Notes: a model not told the origin generated them from the letters alone. DNA of 39,297 nucleotides from Candidatus Omnitrophota bacterium (GCA_003140935.1 PLLJ01000055.1:1-39297); one strand, 5' to 3'; shown: positions 1 through 6,521, counted from the first letter of the stretch. A program made the numbers and translations.

Positions 1-903
1 GCGCGTCTTGAAAAAATCGGAGCGGATCTCTCCCAACGATTCAGTTTTACGGCGTTTCAAGCGGTCTTCGGAAGGACGATATCCTTTGGGCATCATCATC
101 TTGCCCGTGCCGAGCTCCTTAAGAAAATCCGGCTTCCCAAGGGACTCCTCTCGCACGATAACTGGGATACGGTCCTTCTGGATCAAATGGGGTATCGAGT
201 CGCGTTTTGCCCGGATGTGTACGCCTTTGACGAAGCGCCCTCAAACTATCTGGAAGCAAGAGCCCGTTCCCGGCGCTGGTCGCAAGGGACGCTTCAAGGT
301 TCTCCGCTTGTTTGGAAGCCAGGCATAAGCCTTGCGTCCCGGTTCCTCGCTTTTTACGGTATTTATGTTTATTGGGCGGATCTCGTGTTTTTCCTCTGGG
401 TGATTCTTGGAGTCCTGGCGCATTCGGAACCGGCCGGGGAACTCATTCATTTCGAGATCGATTCTATCTGGTTCGGGTTTTGCACCAATAGCGTTCTCAA
501 GTGGGTGCTTTTTTTCAGTTTCATCGTGGTCGTGTTTCATAAGGTGACGATCTTGAAGACCTCACGCGATCTGAAAGCGTTCTTTTACGAGGCCTTTTTT
601 TCCATGCTCATCACCTTGAATAATTTTATTTACGCCCCCCTCGATATGATCACGATCCCGATCAGGAAACTTCAATGGAACCCCATGAAAAAAGACCCGT
701 TCACGAAGATAAACTTTGGAAGCGTCGTGCGGAATCTCTGGCTTGGCACGGCGCTTGGTTTTTACGGGTTTTACTTTTGCAGCTTCAAGACCCCGTATTT
801 CGTGTGGCAGACAGCCCCGTTTCTCGCAAGTCTCAGCCTTTCAATTCTTACGGTTTATCTGACCTCGAAAACCATTCCTGAAAGGTGGAGGCAATGGATC
901 TAA
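1..903 (+). CDS. Family-2 glycosyltransferase, OpgH/MdoH-like, 5'-truncated
   Basis: The frame is open from base 1, so the N terminus lies outside the window; about 300 C-terminal residues are visible. The conserved end of the GT2 catalytic domain is present: an SHDNWDTVLL segment, then a bulky acceptor-side stretch, then RSRRWSQGTLQ, which matches the (Q/R)xxRW motif of processive glycosyltransferases. In OpgH/MdoH the same order reads HDF...RDRRWCQGNL. Several hydrophobic membrane segments follow (roughly bases 330-420, 480-535, 590-660, 735-870), again as in OpgH, including a WNPMKKD segment like the cytoplasmic loop before its last helices. The protein would sit in the inner membrane and polymerise a beta-glucan or exopolysaccharide from an NDP-sugar. 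It ends with TAA, and the HlyD-like gene starts within about 20 bases, suggesting an operon. Other processive GT2 enzymes (cellulose or alginate synthase type) cannot be excluded without the N terminus. Confidence 0.8.
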   Translation, partial: ARLEKIGADLSQRFSFTAFQAVFGRTISFGHHHLARAELLKKIRLPKGLLSHDNWDTVLLDQMGYRVAFCPDVYAFDEAPSNYLEARARSRRWSQGTLQGSPLVWKPGISLASRFLAFYGIYVYWADLVFFLWVILGVLAHSEPAGELIHFEIDSIWFGFCTNSVLKWVLFFSFIVVVFHKVTILKTSRDLKAFFYEAFFSMLITLNNFIYAPLDMITIPIRKLQWNPMKKDPFTKINFGSVVRNLWLGTALGFYGFYFCSFKTPYFVWQTAPFLASLSLSILTVYLTSKTIPERWRQWI

Positions 904-923
904 TACAAAGAAAGGTAAAAAAC

Positions 924-1895
924 ATGACCGACGCGAAGGCCCCGGAAAAAATGCAGGGAAATGCACCAACCGAAGAACCGATGCTCTTTGAGGAAAAAAA
1001 AGAAAAGAAAGGCACAGGATGGTGGCGGCTGGTTTGGGCGGCCGGATTATGCGCGGGTGTTTTCTTTTTCTGGCCCAAGGAGGAAATCCGGGGGGATGCC
1101 GTCCTGCAGGCCGCGAAGTTCGTGAAACTCGAAGTTGCAAGTCCTGGGGTTTTAAAAGAACTGCTGTATGAAAAAGGCGCTTCGGTCAAAAGAGGAGCAA
1201 TCATTGCCCGCTTCGAAAACCCGGAGATCGTAAGGAACCTTGAAGAGAAAAAACAGTCTCTTGAGATCGCGAGTCACGACAAGATTCGTTTACAGAACCG
1301 TACAGAATTCCTTCAAAAAGAAAAGGAACGAATGGGCATTCTGTATGAGAACGGCGCTGTGGGTCGTGATGTCTGCGAAAAAGCGGATTTTGAGGTGCTG
1401 GATACCAAAGAAGAGCTCGCGGGGAAAGAGCAGGAAATACAGTCCCTCGAAGGGGAGATCCGATTTCTAAAAGAAAGGGCTGAAGCTCTGGAGCTGAAAG
1501 CTCCTTTTGACGGGGTTCTTCTCAATGATCCCAAAGACCATCTTGGTGGGTTCTTCAAGGAAGGGGATCTCGTGCTCGAGATGGCGGACCCCGGAAGTTA
1601 TTTCCTTGAGTTGTTGGTGCTGGAAAAGGATGTGAAAAAAATTGAGGTCGGTAATAAGGTTCAAGTCTCTTTTTATGCTTATCCCACGCGGCGGATCACG
1701 GGAGAAGTGGTACGCGTTGCTCCGAGGACGATCGAGCAGGTGGAAAAAGTTTTTAAAATACGGCGCGTGATCTCCTGCGAGATCAAGCTCTCGGATCTTC
1801 CCCTGGATATCCGGTACGGGATGCAAGCGTCGGTCAGGATCGATACGAACTCTCCCGAAAAAACCATTCAATACAGAAAGGATGCAGTCACATGA
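924..1895 (+). CDS. HlyD/RND-type membrane fusion (adaptor) protein
   Basis: A 323-residue protein with a charged N-terminal tail, one transmembrane segment (about residues 33-50, WWRLVWAAG...FFFW) and a periplasmic part. The first half of a lipoyl-like domain (SPGVLKELLYEKGASVKRG, about residues 69-90) is followed by a long charged coiled-coil hairpin (about 100-185), the second lipoyl half (ELKAPFDGVLLND) and a beta-barrel region. This order is typical of HlyD-family adaptors. GT2 synthases such as Alg8 are paired with HlyD-like partners such as Alg44, so a role in polysaccharide polymerisation or export is likely. I chose ATG 924 because AAAGG at 911-915 lies eight bases upstream. The frame is also open to ATG 894 and GTG 885, and those would overlap the previous gene. 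The stop overlaps the next start as ATGA. Confidence 0.82.
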   Translation: MTDAKAPEKMQGNAPTEEPMLFEEKKEKKGTGWWRLVWAAGLCAGVFFFWPKEEIRGDAVLQAAKFVKLEVASPGVLKELLYEKGASVKRGAIIARFENPEIVRNLEEKKQSLEIASHDKIRLQNRTEFLQKEKERMGILYENGAVGRDVCEKADFEVLDTKEELAGKEQEIQSLEGEIRFLKERAEALELKAPFDGVLLNDPKDHLGGFFKEGDLVLEMADPGSYFLELLVLEKDVKKIEVGNKVQVSFYAYPTRRITGEVVRVAPRTIEQVEKVFKIRRVISCEIKLSDLPLDIRYGMQASVRIDTNSPEKTIQYRKDAVT

Positions 1896-2674
1896 AAGCT
1901 ATTATTTTAGCCGCTGGGTTTGGAACCCGGCTTTATCCACTGACACTGGATCTGCCGAAATCGCTTTTGAGGATTGGAAAGAAAACCATTCTAGATCATT
2001 TGATGGTGAAGTTGGATACGCTTTCGGCGGTTGATGAGGTGATCATTGTCTCGAACAGCCGGTTCCACCGTCAGTTCCTTGATTGGCAAAAGACTGCCTC
2101 ATATTCAAAGCCCGTTCATATTCTTTCAAACAGGGTATGCGAGCACGAAAAAAGCCTCGGAGCTGTGCGGGACCTCTTTCTCGCGCTTCGATCGGGTTAT
2201 TGCGGCAGTGCCGATTTCCTCGTCTTTTGCGGGGACAATTATTTTGATTTTCCGCTCGGTTATATGCTTCTTCCGGCTCTGGGGCACCGCGAATCGGCGT
2301 TTGTGGGAGTTTATGACGTAAAAGACAGCTCCCTTGCCAAGGAGTATGGCGTGGTAGAAATGGATGAGCATCACAGGATCACGAAATTTGAAGAAAAACC
2401 AACCAATCCAAAATCCACTCTAGTAAGTATTGGCGCGTATTTTCTTCCCGGCAGTTACCGCTTACGTGTTTATGAATATCTCGAGATTGAAAAACGCAAT
2501 CCCGATAAGATCGGAGATTTTATAGCGTGGCTCACAGGGAAAGAAAACCTCTACGGGATTGAGTTTGACGGTGCGTGGTTCGACATCGGAAACAAGGACT
2601 CGTATGACGCGGCGCGAATATATTTTGAAACTAAGAATGCGGGTGCCTTCTCTCAAATGGAGAAAACGAGATAA
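1892..2674 (+). CDS. Sugar-1-phosphate nucleotidyltransferase
   Basis: A 260-residue protein of the NTP_transferase family, the usual length for the single-domain RmlA/HddC/GalU-like group. The N terminus has the nucleotide-binding signature (LAAGFGTRLYPLT, then LPKSLL with the conserved Lys). The metal-binding Asp is seen in FCGDNYFDF (about residue 115), and the second acidic site in GAWFDIGNKDSYDAA near residue 233. It would couple a sugar-1-phosphate to NTP, giving an NDP-sugar and pyrophosphate in the cytoplasm. The sugar and base cannot be told from sequence by eye. It overlaps the HlyD-like gene by four bases (ATGA), so translation is probably coupled, and it would supply donor sugar to the upstream glycosyltransferase. 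Its TAA directly abuts the ATG of the nuclease-like gene. Confidence 0.88.
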   Translation: MKAIILAAGFGTRLYPLTLDLPKSLLRIGKKTILDHLMVKLDTLSAVDEVIIVSNSRFHRQFLDWQKTASYSKPVHILSNRVCEHEKSLGAVRDLFLALRSGYCGSADFLVFCGDNYFDFPLGYMLLPALGHRESAFVGVYDVKDSSLAKEYGVVEMDEHHRITKFEEKPTNPKSTLVSIGAYFLPGSYRLRVYEYLEIEKRNPDKIGDFIAWLTGKENLYGIEFDGAWFDIGNKDSYDAARIYFETKNAGAFSQMEKTR

Positions 2675-3706
2675 ATGAAAAGCGAGGGAGCAAAGAGCTT
2701 GAAACCCATAAAATCCGAGATGGTAAACGTAAAAAAGGCTGATCAATTAGAGACGGTCAAAGGTTATCGGGAAATTCTTCGGGATATTCAGGAAATCCTT
2801 CTGAAGACGAGAGGAAGGGCATATCAGGCGGTCGATAAGCTTAAAGTCGAGGGCTATTGGGAGGTTGGCCAGAGAATCGCCAAGGGGGAATTCGAAAATA
2901 AGGATCGGGCTGATTATGGTAAATCGGTCGTTATGAGGCTTTCTGAGGATACGGGGATTGATAAATCCACACTTTATGATGCGCACCATTTTTTTAAAAG
3001 CTATCCGAATTTCCGCACAGTGTGCGGAAAATTGAGTTGGTCCATCTGGCGCCGTTTGATCCGTATTGCGAATGTCAAAGAACGAGAGTTTTATCGACTC
3101 AAAGCAGTTGAAGAAGATTGGTCCTACCGGCAATTCAGGGATGCCCTTAAAAAGAAGCAGTTTCAAAAAAAGACGCGAAAAAGAAGCATTGAAGTCGTCA
3201 GCCCTCCTACTTTTGAAAGTCCTCAGGAAGTATTTCGGGAAATCTATGACTTCGATTTCCTGAAACTTCCGGTGCCTTTCAAGGAATATGATCTGGAAAA
3301 TGCGATGATGGAAAAGGCGATCCGTGTTTTGACGGAGTTGGGGAGCCATTTCTGTTTGGCAGGGAGGCAAGTCCGGATTCTTATTGATGGAAATTGGGAT
3401 CGCATTGACCTTGTTTTTTATCACTCAAAACTTCATGCCTTTATCCTCGCCGATCTCAAACGCGGACCGTTTAAAAGCGAGTATATTGGGCAGATGAACA
3501 AGTATATTGAGTATTATCGCCATAACGAAGAAACCAAGAAGGATAACCCCACCGTCGGTTTGATCCTCTGCGAAGATGTCGGATACGAGGAAGCCGTGTA
3601 TGCATTGGGCGGGCTTGAAAGGAAAATTTTTGTTGCTCAATATCGCGTAAAACTGCCAAGCGAAAAGCAGATTGCAGAAAAACTTAGGACTATTAAGGCT
3701 TTTTAA
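2675..3706 (+). CDS. DUF1016 (YhcG-type) protein with PDDEXK nuclease domain
   Basis: A 343-residue protein with the two-part layout of the DUF1016/YhcG family. The N-terminal helical domain (about 28-170) carries YWEVGQRIAKGE, YGKSVVMRLSED and SWSIWRRLIRI, and the C-terminal PDDEXK-type nuclease domain covers about 190-335. The nuclease core is recognisable as D245 in RIDLVFYH, then D260-L-K262 in ILADLKRG, then FKSEYIGQMNKYIEYY. Most family members have Glu-Leu-Lys where this one has Asp-Leu-Lys. The family is linked to restriction, phage defence and mobile elements, but its biochemical role is not settled. The start abuts the previous stop (TAAATG) with a distant GGAG at 2659-2662. It may belong to the integrative element that ends at the tRNA, or read through from the sugar operon. 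Confidence 0.85.
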   Translation: MKSEGAKSLKPIKSEMVNVKKADQLETVKGYREILRDIQEILLKTRGRAYQAVDKLKVEGYWEVGQRIAKGEFENKDRADYGKSVVMRLSEDTGIDKSTLYDAHHFFKSYPNFRTVCGKLSWSIWRRLIRIANVKEREFYRLKAVEEDWSYRQFRDALKKKQFQKKTRKRSIEVVSPPTFESPQEVFREIYDFDFLKLPVPFKEYDLENAMMEKAIRVLTELGSHFCLAGRQVRILIDGNWDRIDLVFYHSKLHAFILADLKRGPFKSEYIGQMNKYIEYYRHNEETKKDNPTVGLILCEDVGYEEAVYALGGLERKIFVAQYRVKLPSEKQIAEKLRTIKAF

Positions 3707-3740
3707 GTGCCATCTTAGTTTTGGAAGGAGGAGCAGTGCA

Positions 3741-3944
3741 ATGTCGCATGATGTTCGATTTTTAAATTTATCCGAGGCAGCACCGTATTTGGGAAGAAGC
3801 CCGCGATGGATGCGGCGGCATTATATGGATCTGATAAGGTCAGGCGTCGTCACGTATCGTGTGCCTAAAAATTCAGTTAAGGGGAGAATTATGTTTGAAA
3901 GGTCTAGTCTGGACCAATATGTCCAGAATTGTCGGATCCGATAA
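3741..3944 (+). CDS. Small HTH protein, AlpA/excisionase-like
   Basis: A 67-residue protein resembling the HTH_17/excisionase group. LNLSEAAPYLGRSPRWMRRH forms the helix-turn-helix, followed by a wing (GVVTYRVP ... GRIMF) and a last helix (SSLDQYVQ). Such proteins act as recombination directionality factors or small regulators in integrative elements. The start is set by GGAGG at 3727-3731, nine bases before ATG 3741; the frame is open further upstream without a better start. It sits between the nuclease-like gene and the integrase, the usual place for an excisionase. Function is inferred from fold signature and context only. Confidence 0.75.
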   Translation: MSHDVRFLNLSEAAPYLGRSPRWMRRHYMDLIRSGVVTYRVPKNSVKGRIMFERSSLDQYVQNCRIR

Positions 3945-3964
3945 ACCCTAGCGCAGCGGTAGTG

Positions 3965-4105
3965 TTATTTGCGCTTCTCGGCCGTCGTCGTGAGGATCAT
4001 CTGAACAAAATTGCTGAGGGATCGGTTCTCTTTTTTGGCAAGCGCTTCAAGCTTCGTTTTTAGCTCAGGCGTGACTTTAAAACTCAGGGTTTCTGTTTTT
4101 TTCAT
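3965..4105 (-). CDS. Ribbon-helix-helix DNA-binding protein (CopG/Arc type)
   Basis: A 46-residue protein on the minus strand. A beta strand (ETLSFKVTPEL) is followed by two helices (KTKLEALAKKEN, then SLSNFVQMILTTTAEKRK), the CopG/Arc/MetJ pattern. The open frame extends to 4174, giving 69 residues, but a TATAAT box lies inside codons 2-3 of that longer form. Transcription should therefore start after the upstream ATG, and I take ATG 4105, with AGGA about ten bases upstream. It is divergent from the integrase. A perfect inverted repeat at 4197-4209 lies between the two genes and could be its operator. It may be an autoregulated repressor of the integrase, or the antitoxin half of a pair whose partner is not visible. 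Confidence 0.7.
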   Translation of the reverse strand: MKKTETLSFKVTPELKTKLEALAKKENRSLSNFVQMILTTTAEKRK

Positions 4106-4165
4106 CTTTGCTTGATCCTGGGATGAAGCGATGCCTTCTGACGCGGTTAGTCGTGTCAGTGCCAA

Positions 4166-4194
4166 ATTATACATATTGACTATGATGAGTTAAA
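4166..4194 (-). promoter_or_regulatory. Sigma70-type promoter of the ribbon-helix-helix gene
   Basis: On the minus strand, TTTAAC (4194-4189) is followed by a 17-base spacer and a perfect TATAAT (4171-4166). Transcription would start near 4159, downstream of ATG 4174 and upstream of ATG 4105. The -35 box is weak, while the -10 box and spacing are optimal. Confidence 0.6.
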
Positions 4195-4196
4195 CA

Positions 4197-4209
4197 CTTA
4201 TATTATAAG
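4197..4209. promoter_or_regulatory. Palindromic candidate operator
   Basis: CTTATA-T-TATAAG is a perfect 6-base inverted repeat around one base. It lies just upstream of the minus-strand promoter and about 55 bases before the integrase start. Ribbon-helix-helix repressors bind such short palindromes. The site is AT-rich, so chance occurrence is possible. Confidence 0.4.
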
Positions 4210-4265
4210 CAAAGATAAGTAAAACGCGAATAAATGAGCAGCTGTTCAGGAGGGGAGGGGGATTG

Positions 4266-5558
4266 ATGGCTACGATTTTTCAACGGAAAGGTCGGAAATG
4301 CTGGTACATCAATTATGTTATTAATACCGAATACGGGCCGCGCAAGGTTTTAAAAGCTTTAGATACTACGGACCGCACTGTGGCGAAACAAAAGAAGCGG
4401 GAAATAGAAACGGCCATTGAAAAAGAACTGCATGTTGAGTGCGGGAACATGAAAATCGAGGATTTGTCCCTGTCTTATAAAGCGGACAAACGTTTTCGAA
4501 AAGAACTCACCAATAACAATGAGTACTATGTTCTTGATGCCTTCGTCAAATCTGTGGCTGGGAAAACTTTGAAAGTGATTACGGAAAATGATATCCGGGC
4601 ATTTCTCAGAAAATATGAAGTTAAATCGAATGTTACCTATAAAAATGTTTTGGGTGTGGTAAGGCGGTTTTTTAAATTTGCTATAGACCGTGAATTGCTC
4701 TTAAAAAATCCGACTGCCAGGATTAAAACTAAAAAAATTGAAAAATGTGCGCCTAGATTCTTTGGGGATGATGACTATTTGAAAATTGAAACGGCAGCGA
4801 AGGGGCATCCTCTCTATCCTATGATTGTGACAGCCCGCTATACGGGTCTGCGATTAGGGGAATTGATACATCTGGAGTGGGAAGATTTCGACTGGGATCG
4901 GAAACAAATCCACGTTAAAAACAAATCCAAATTCAATTTTTCGATTAAAAATTCACAAGAAAGAACAGTGCCTTTTTGTGAGCAGTATCGTAAGAAGATG
5001 TGGCCTTTTATTAAAAAAGAGGGGCTGTGCTTTCCTGTTTGCGCTGGAAGGACAAAGGGCGGCTTGTATTCAGTGCAGGGACCTAAGAAAGCGCTTAAGG
5101 GGATATTTAAAGGGGCGAAAATTCAGGACAGTTGCCGCCTTGGTTGGCATTGGTTCAGAAAGACATTTGCCAGCCGTCTTGTGGAGAACGGAATATCCCT
5201 AAAGAAGGTTTCAAATTGGCTCGGCCATTCCAGCGTGTTAGTAACGGAAATCTATGCCGGGTTAGCCCCGCAATATGATGCTGACATTGAAAAATTAAAC
5301 ATTCCAAAACGTAAGAAAGATAAAAAAGATAAGAATAGCACAAACACAAAAACAAAGACAAAGATGCGAGAAACTGAGGGAAATTCTCTTCTAGAGACAA
5401 ATCGCTATCCAAAGTCGCTATCCATCGATGTTTTAGGGGTAAATAACAAAAATAGCGATCGACGTAACTATCGACCGCTATTTGAGATAGAAAAGGGTGG
5501 GCGAGGGGAATTGAACCCCCGACCCCAAGATCCACAATCTTGTGCTCTAACCAACTGA
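4266..5558 (+). CDS. Tyrosine recombinase (phage/ICE-type integrase)
   Basis: A 430-residue integrase. The N terminus has an arm-binding-like segment (ATIFQRKGRKCWYINYV) and a SAM-like core-binding domain (about 65-155). The catalytic domain shows R196 (TGLRLGE), H295-x-x-R298 (WHWFRKT), H321 (NWLGHSS) and the nucleophile Y330 (TEIYAG), a complete set. A Lys-rich tail follows (about 352-375). Codons 411-430 and the TGA lie inside the tRNA-His gene, read antisense, giving the GELNPRPQDPQ ending common in tRNA-targeting integrases. The start has a strong purine-rich ribosome site (AGGAGGGGAGGGGG, about 4247-4260); ATG 4266 is preferred over the adjacent TTG 4263. Base composition is clearly AT-richer than the flanking housekeeping genes, a sign of transfer. 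It should integrate the element at the 3' end of tRNA-His. Confidence 0.95.
   Translation: MATIFQRKGRKCWYINYVINTEYGPRKVLKALDTTDRTVAKQKKREIETAIEKELHVECGNMKIEDLSLSYKADKRFRKELTNNNEYYVLDAFVKSVAGKTLKVITENDIRAFLRKYEVKSNVTYKNVLGVVRRFFKFAIDRELLLKNPTARIKTKKIEKCAPRFFGDDDYLKIETAAKGHPLYPMIVTARYTGLRLGELIHLEWEDFDWDRKQIHVKNKSKFNFSIKNSQERTVPFCEQYRKKMWPFIKKEGLCFPVCAGRTKGGLYSVQGPKKALKGIFKGAKIQDSCRLGWHWFRKTFASRLVENGISLKKVSNWLGHSSVLVTEIYAGLAPQYDADIEKLNIPKRKKDKKDKNSTNTKTKTKMRETEGNSLLETNRYPKSLSIDVLGVNNKNSDRRNYRPLFEIEKGGRGELNPRPQDPQSCALTN
5402..5483. repeat. CGCTAT repeat cluster with hairpin beside the attachment site
   Basis: TCGCTATCCA occurs twice as an exact direct repeat (5402-5411 and 5415-5424, a 13-base step). 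About 25 bases later AAATAGCG (5450-5457) pairs with CGCTATTT (5476-5483). The stem continues inside, after one mismatch, with TCGA/TCGA (5459-5462 and 5471-5474) around an 8-base loop. The hexamer CGCTAT is thus present four times, one copy inverted, within the integrase 3' coding region and 13 bases from the tRNA. This could be a set of integrase arm sites or an RNA hairpin ending integrase mRNA; no T-run follows the hairpin. Confidence 0.55.
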
Positions 5559-5570
5559 GCTACGCCCACC
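5496..5570 (-). tRNA. tRNA-His (anticodon GTG)
   Basis: On the minus strand the cloverleaf can be folded by eye: acceptor GTGGGCG/CGCCCAC, D stem GCTC/GAGC with a GG-containing loop, anticodon stem CAAGA/TCTTG with loop TTGTGGA (anticodon GTG), and T arm GGGGG-TTCAATT-CCCCT. An extra G precedes the acceptor stem and faces a C discriminator, the G-1:C73 pair specific to tRNA-His. CCA is not encoded. The gene serves as attachment site for the integrase, whose 3' end overlaps it by 63 bases on the opposite strand. Confidence 0.95.
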
Positions 5571-5673
5571 ATGATTCTCATTAATAAAAAAAACAGCGAT
5601 ATCATGGTTGTCCTGGCTTACCATTATTTTAATAAAAGCATGAGCCAGGGCACCATGATTCTAATCAATAAAA
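5567..5673. repeat. Direct and inverted repeats upstream of tRNA-His
   Basis: A 23-base imperfect direct repeat starting CACCATGATTCT occurs at 5567-5589 and 5651-5673 (21 of 23 identical). The first copy includes the 5' end of the tRNA. Between them is a strong inverted repeat: ATCATGGT (5601-5608) pairs with ACCATGAT (5652-5659), and CCTGGCT (5612-5618) with AGCCAGG (5643-5649), with a small internal loop and an AT-rich apical loop. As the tRNA is transcribed leftward, this lies in its 5' flank. It may be a scar of insertion or an RNA structure in the tRNA leader. The rest of 5571-5821 shows no gene that I can support. Confidence 0.55.
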
Positions 5674-5810
5674 TTGCAATGAAGCAGGAAGGCATTATAA
5701 CGAAAAAAGTGTTTTAGGGAAGGACGAAAGCGCCCTTCCTGCCAGTGACTTACCTTTGTGACATCCGAGCAGATTATCCTAATTTTCTCTTCATTCAGAT
5801 GTAATTGGGC

Positions 5811-5816
5811 TATAAT
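5811..5816 (+). promoter_or_regulatory. Candidate -10 box before small membrane-protein gene
   Basis: A perfect TATAAT lies 47 bases before the TTG start at 5863. The -35 region (TTCATT or TCTTCA near 5788-5795) is poor, so this is a tentative promoter for the 5863-6337 gene pair. Confidence 0.35.
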
Positions 5817-5862
5817 GAGCCATGAACAGCTATTCGTTTCATGATGCGCTGGGAGGTATTAA

Positions 5863-6075
5863 TTGAAAGAATTTCTGGTCGGGTTGTTGGTGATCGTCAT
5901 GGTGCTGGTTCTTTCCGGGGTCGGGATTCTTCTTCTACCGCTTTTGCTTGTGCTGGGCATATTCTTTCGTTTGGCTATCGGACTGATCGTCCTGCTTCTT
6001 GCGGTATGGCTGATTGGGAAAGTAACGCTTTTTCTGATAGATGCTCTTACGAAAGAGTCGAAAAAACAGGTCTAG
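5863..6075 (+). CDS. Small integral membrane protein
   Basis: A 70-residue, extremely hydrophobic protein with two membrane helices (about residues 4-32 and 36-58) and a charged tail ending in ESKKQV. I do not recognise the family. The start is TTG at 5863, chosen because GGGAGG at 5851-5856 lies six bases upstream; no ATG in the frame is as well placed. The next small gene starts ten bases after the stop, so the two may be co-transcribed. Gene status rests on the ribosome site and the clean membrane-protein pattern. Confidence 0.6.
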   Translation: MKEFLVGLLVIVMVLVLSGVGILLLPLLLVLGIFFRLAIGLIVLLLAVWLIGKVTLFLIDALTKESKKQV

Positions 6076-6085
6076 CGGAACGTTT

Positions 6086-6337
6086 ATGGAACGGCTCATG
6101 ACGGCAAAACAGGTAAGCGAATTGATCGAGGTAAAACCCTCCACGGTCTATCAATGGGTACATCTCGGGCTCATTCCCTATGTGAAGCTTGGCAAATGCG
6201 TGCGTTTTAAGAAGGCCGAGCTTTTCCGATGGATCGATAAGAACTTTCGCAAGGAACGCATCTCTTTCAGGTCTGCTGAGAAGACACTTGGCAAGTACCC
6301 CTCCGCGAAGCAAAAGGATTTCTTTTCTTTGGAATAG
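6086..6337 (+). CDS. MerR/HTH_17-type small DNA-binding protein
   Basis: An 83-residue protein with a full winged helix-turn-helix of the HTH_17 (excisionase/MerR-like) type. MTAKQVSELIEVKPSTVYQW forms the helix-turn-helix, HLGLIPYVKLGKCVRF the wing, and KKAELFRWIDKNF the last helix. A basic C-terminal tail follows. Start candidates are ATG 6086 and ATG 6098; neither has a strong ribosome site, and I give the longer one. Such proteins are transcription regulators or directionality factors. It lies on the other side of tRNA-His from the integrase, so it may be chromosomal or a leftover of an earlier insertion. Confidence 0.75.
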   Translation: MERLMTAKQVSELIEVKPSTVYQWVHLGLIPYVKLGKCVRFKKAELFRWIDKNFRKERISFRSAEKTLGKYPSAKQKDFFSLE

Positions 6338-6352
6338 CTGCACCAATCGTAA

Positions 6353-6398
6353 GGCGTACGGAGTACGACGTGAGCTTTTTCGTCCTGCATAATACGCC
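6353..6398. repeat. Pseudo-palindromic TACGG-type intergenic repeat
   Basis: In the 184-base gap 6338-6521, CGTAC-GGA-GTACG (6355-6367) is a perfect small hairpin. It is nested in a wider inverted repeat, GGCGTA (6353-6358) with TACGCC (6393-6398) and GACG/CGTC inside. A similar TACGG/CCGTAT motif recurs at the start of lnt (11644-11670). I see no gene in the gap. Confidence 0.45.
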
Positions 6399-6521
6399 AT
6401 GTGTCTTATCATGGTGGTTGTATTTCCCCTTCAAAAGGCCTAAAATAATGTCGTAGATAAGAGTGCCGAGTTTTGGGCGGTTACGCTTGGTTTCACCCTA
6501 GCGGCAAATAGGAGGTGATCC

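Larger units (their letters stand above)
3741..5570 (+). mobile_element. Right end of an integrative element at tRNA-His
   Basis: The integrase, an excisionase-like gene and a small repressor-like gene lie next to the 3' half of a tRNA, the standard layout at one end of an integrated element. The 3' end of tRNA-His faces left, so the element lies to the left of 5496. I found no second copy of the tRNA 3' end between 1 and 5495. The left boundary is therefore unknown; the nuclease-like gene and even the polysaccharide genes may be inside. The coordinates given cover only the certain part. Confidence 0.55.

Noticed and set aside
2640-2700. Possible left attachment site at the sugar operon/nuclease junction
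   Set aside because: AGCGAGGGAG here shares only a few bases with the tRNA-His 3' end, too little to call an att copy.
5718-5739. GGAAGG/CCTTCC hairpin as a terminator
   Set aside because: The stem is only six or seven pairs and no T-run follows on either strand.
5822-5866. A 14-codon frame MNSYSFHDALGGIN whose TGA overlaps the TTG start of the small membrane protein
   Set aside because: The overlap is suggestive of coupling, but it has no ribosome site and the predicted RNA start falls on its ATG; probably chance.
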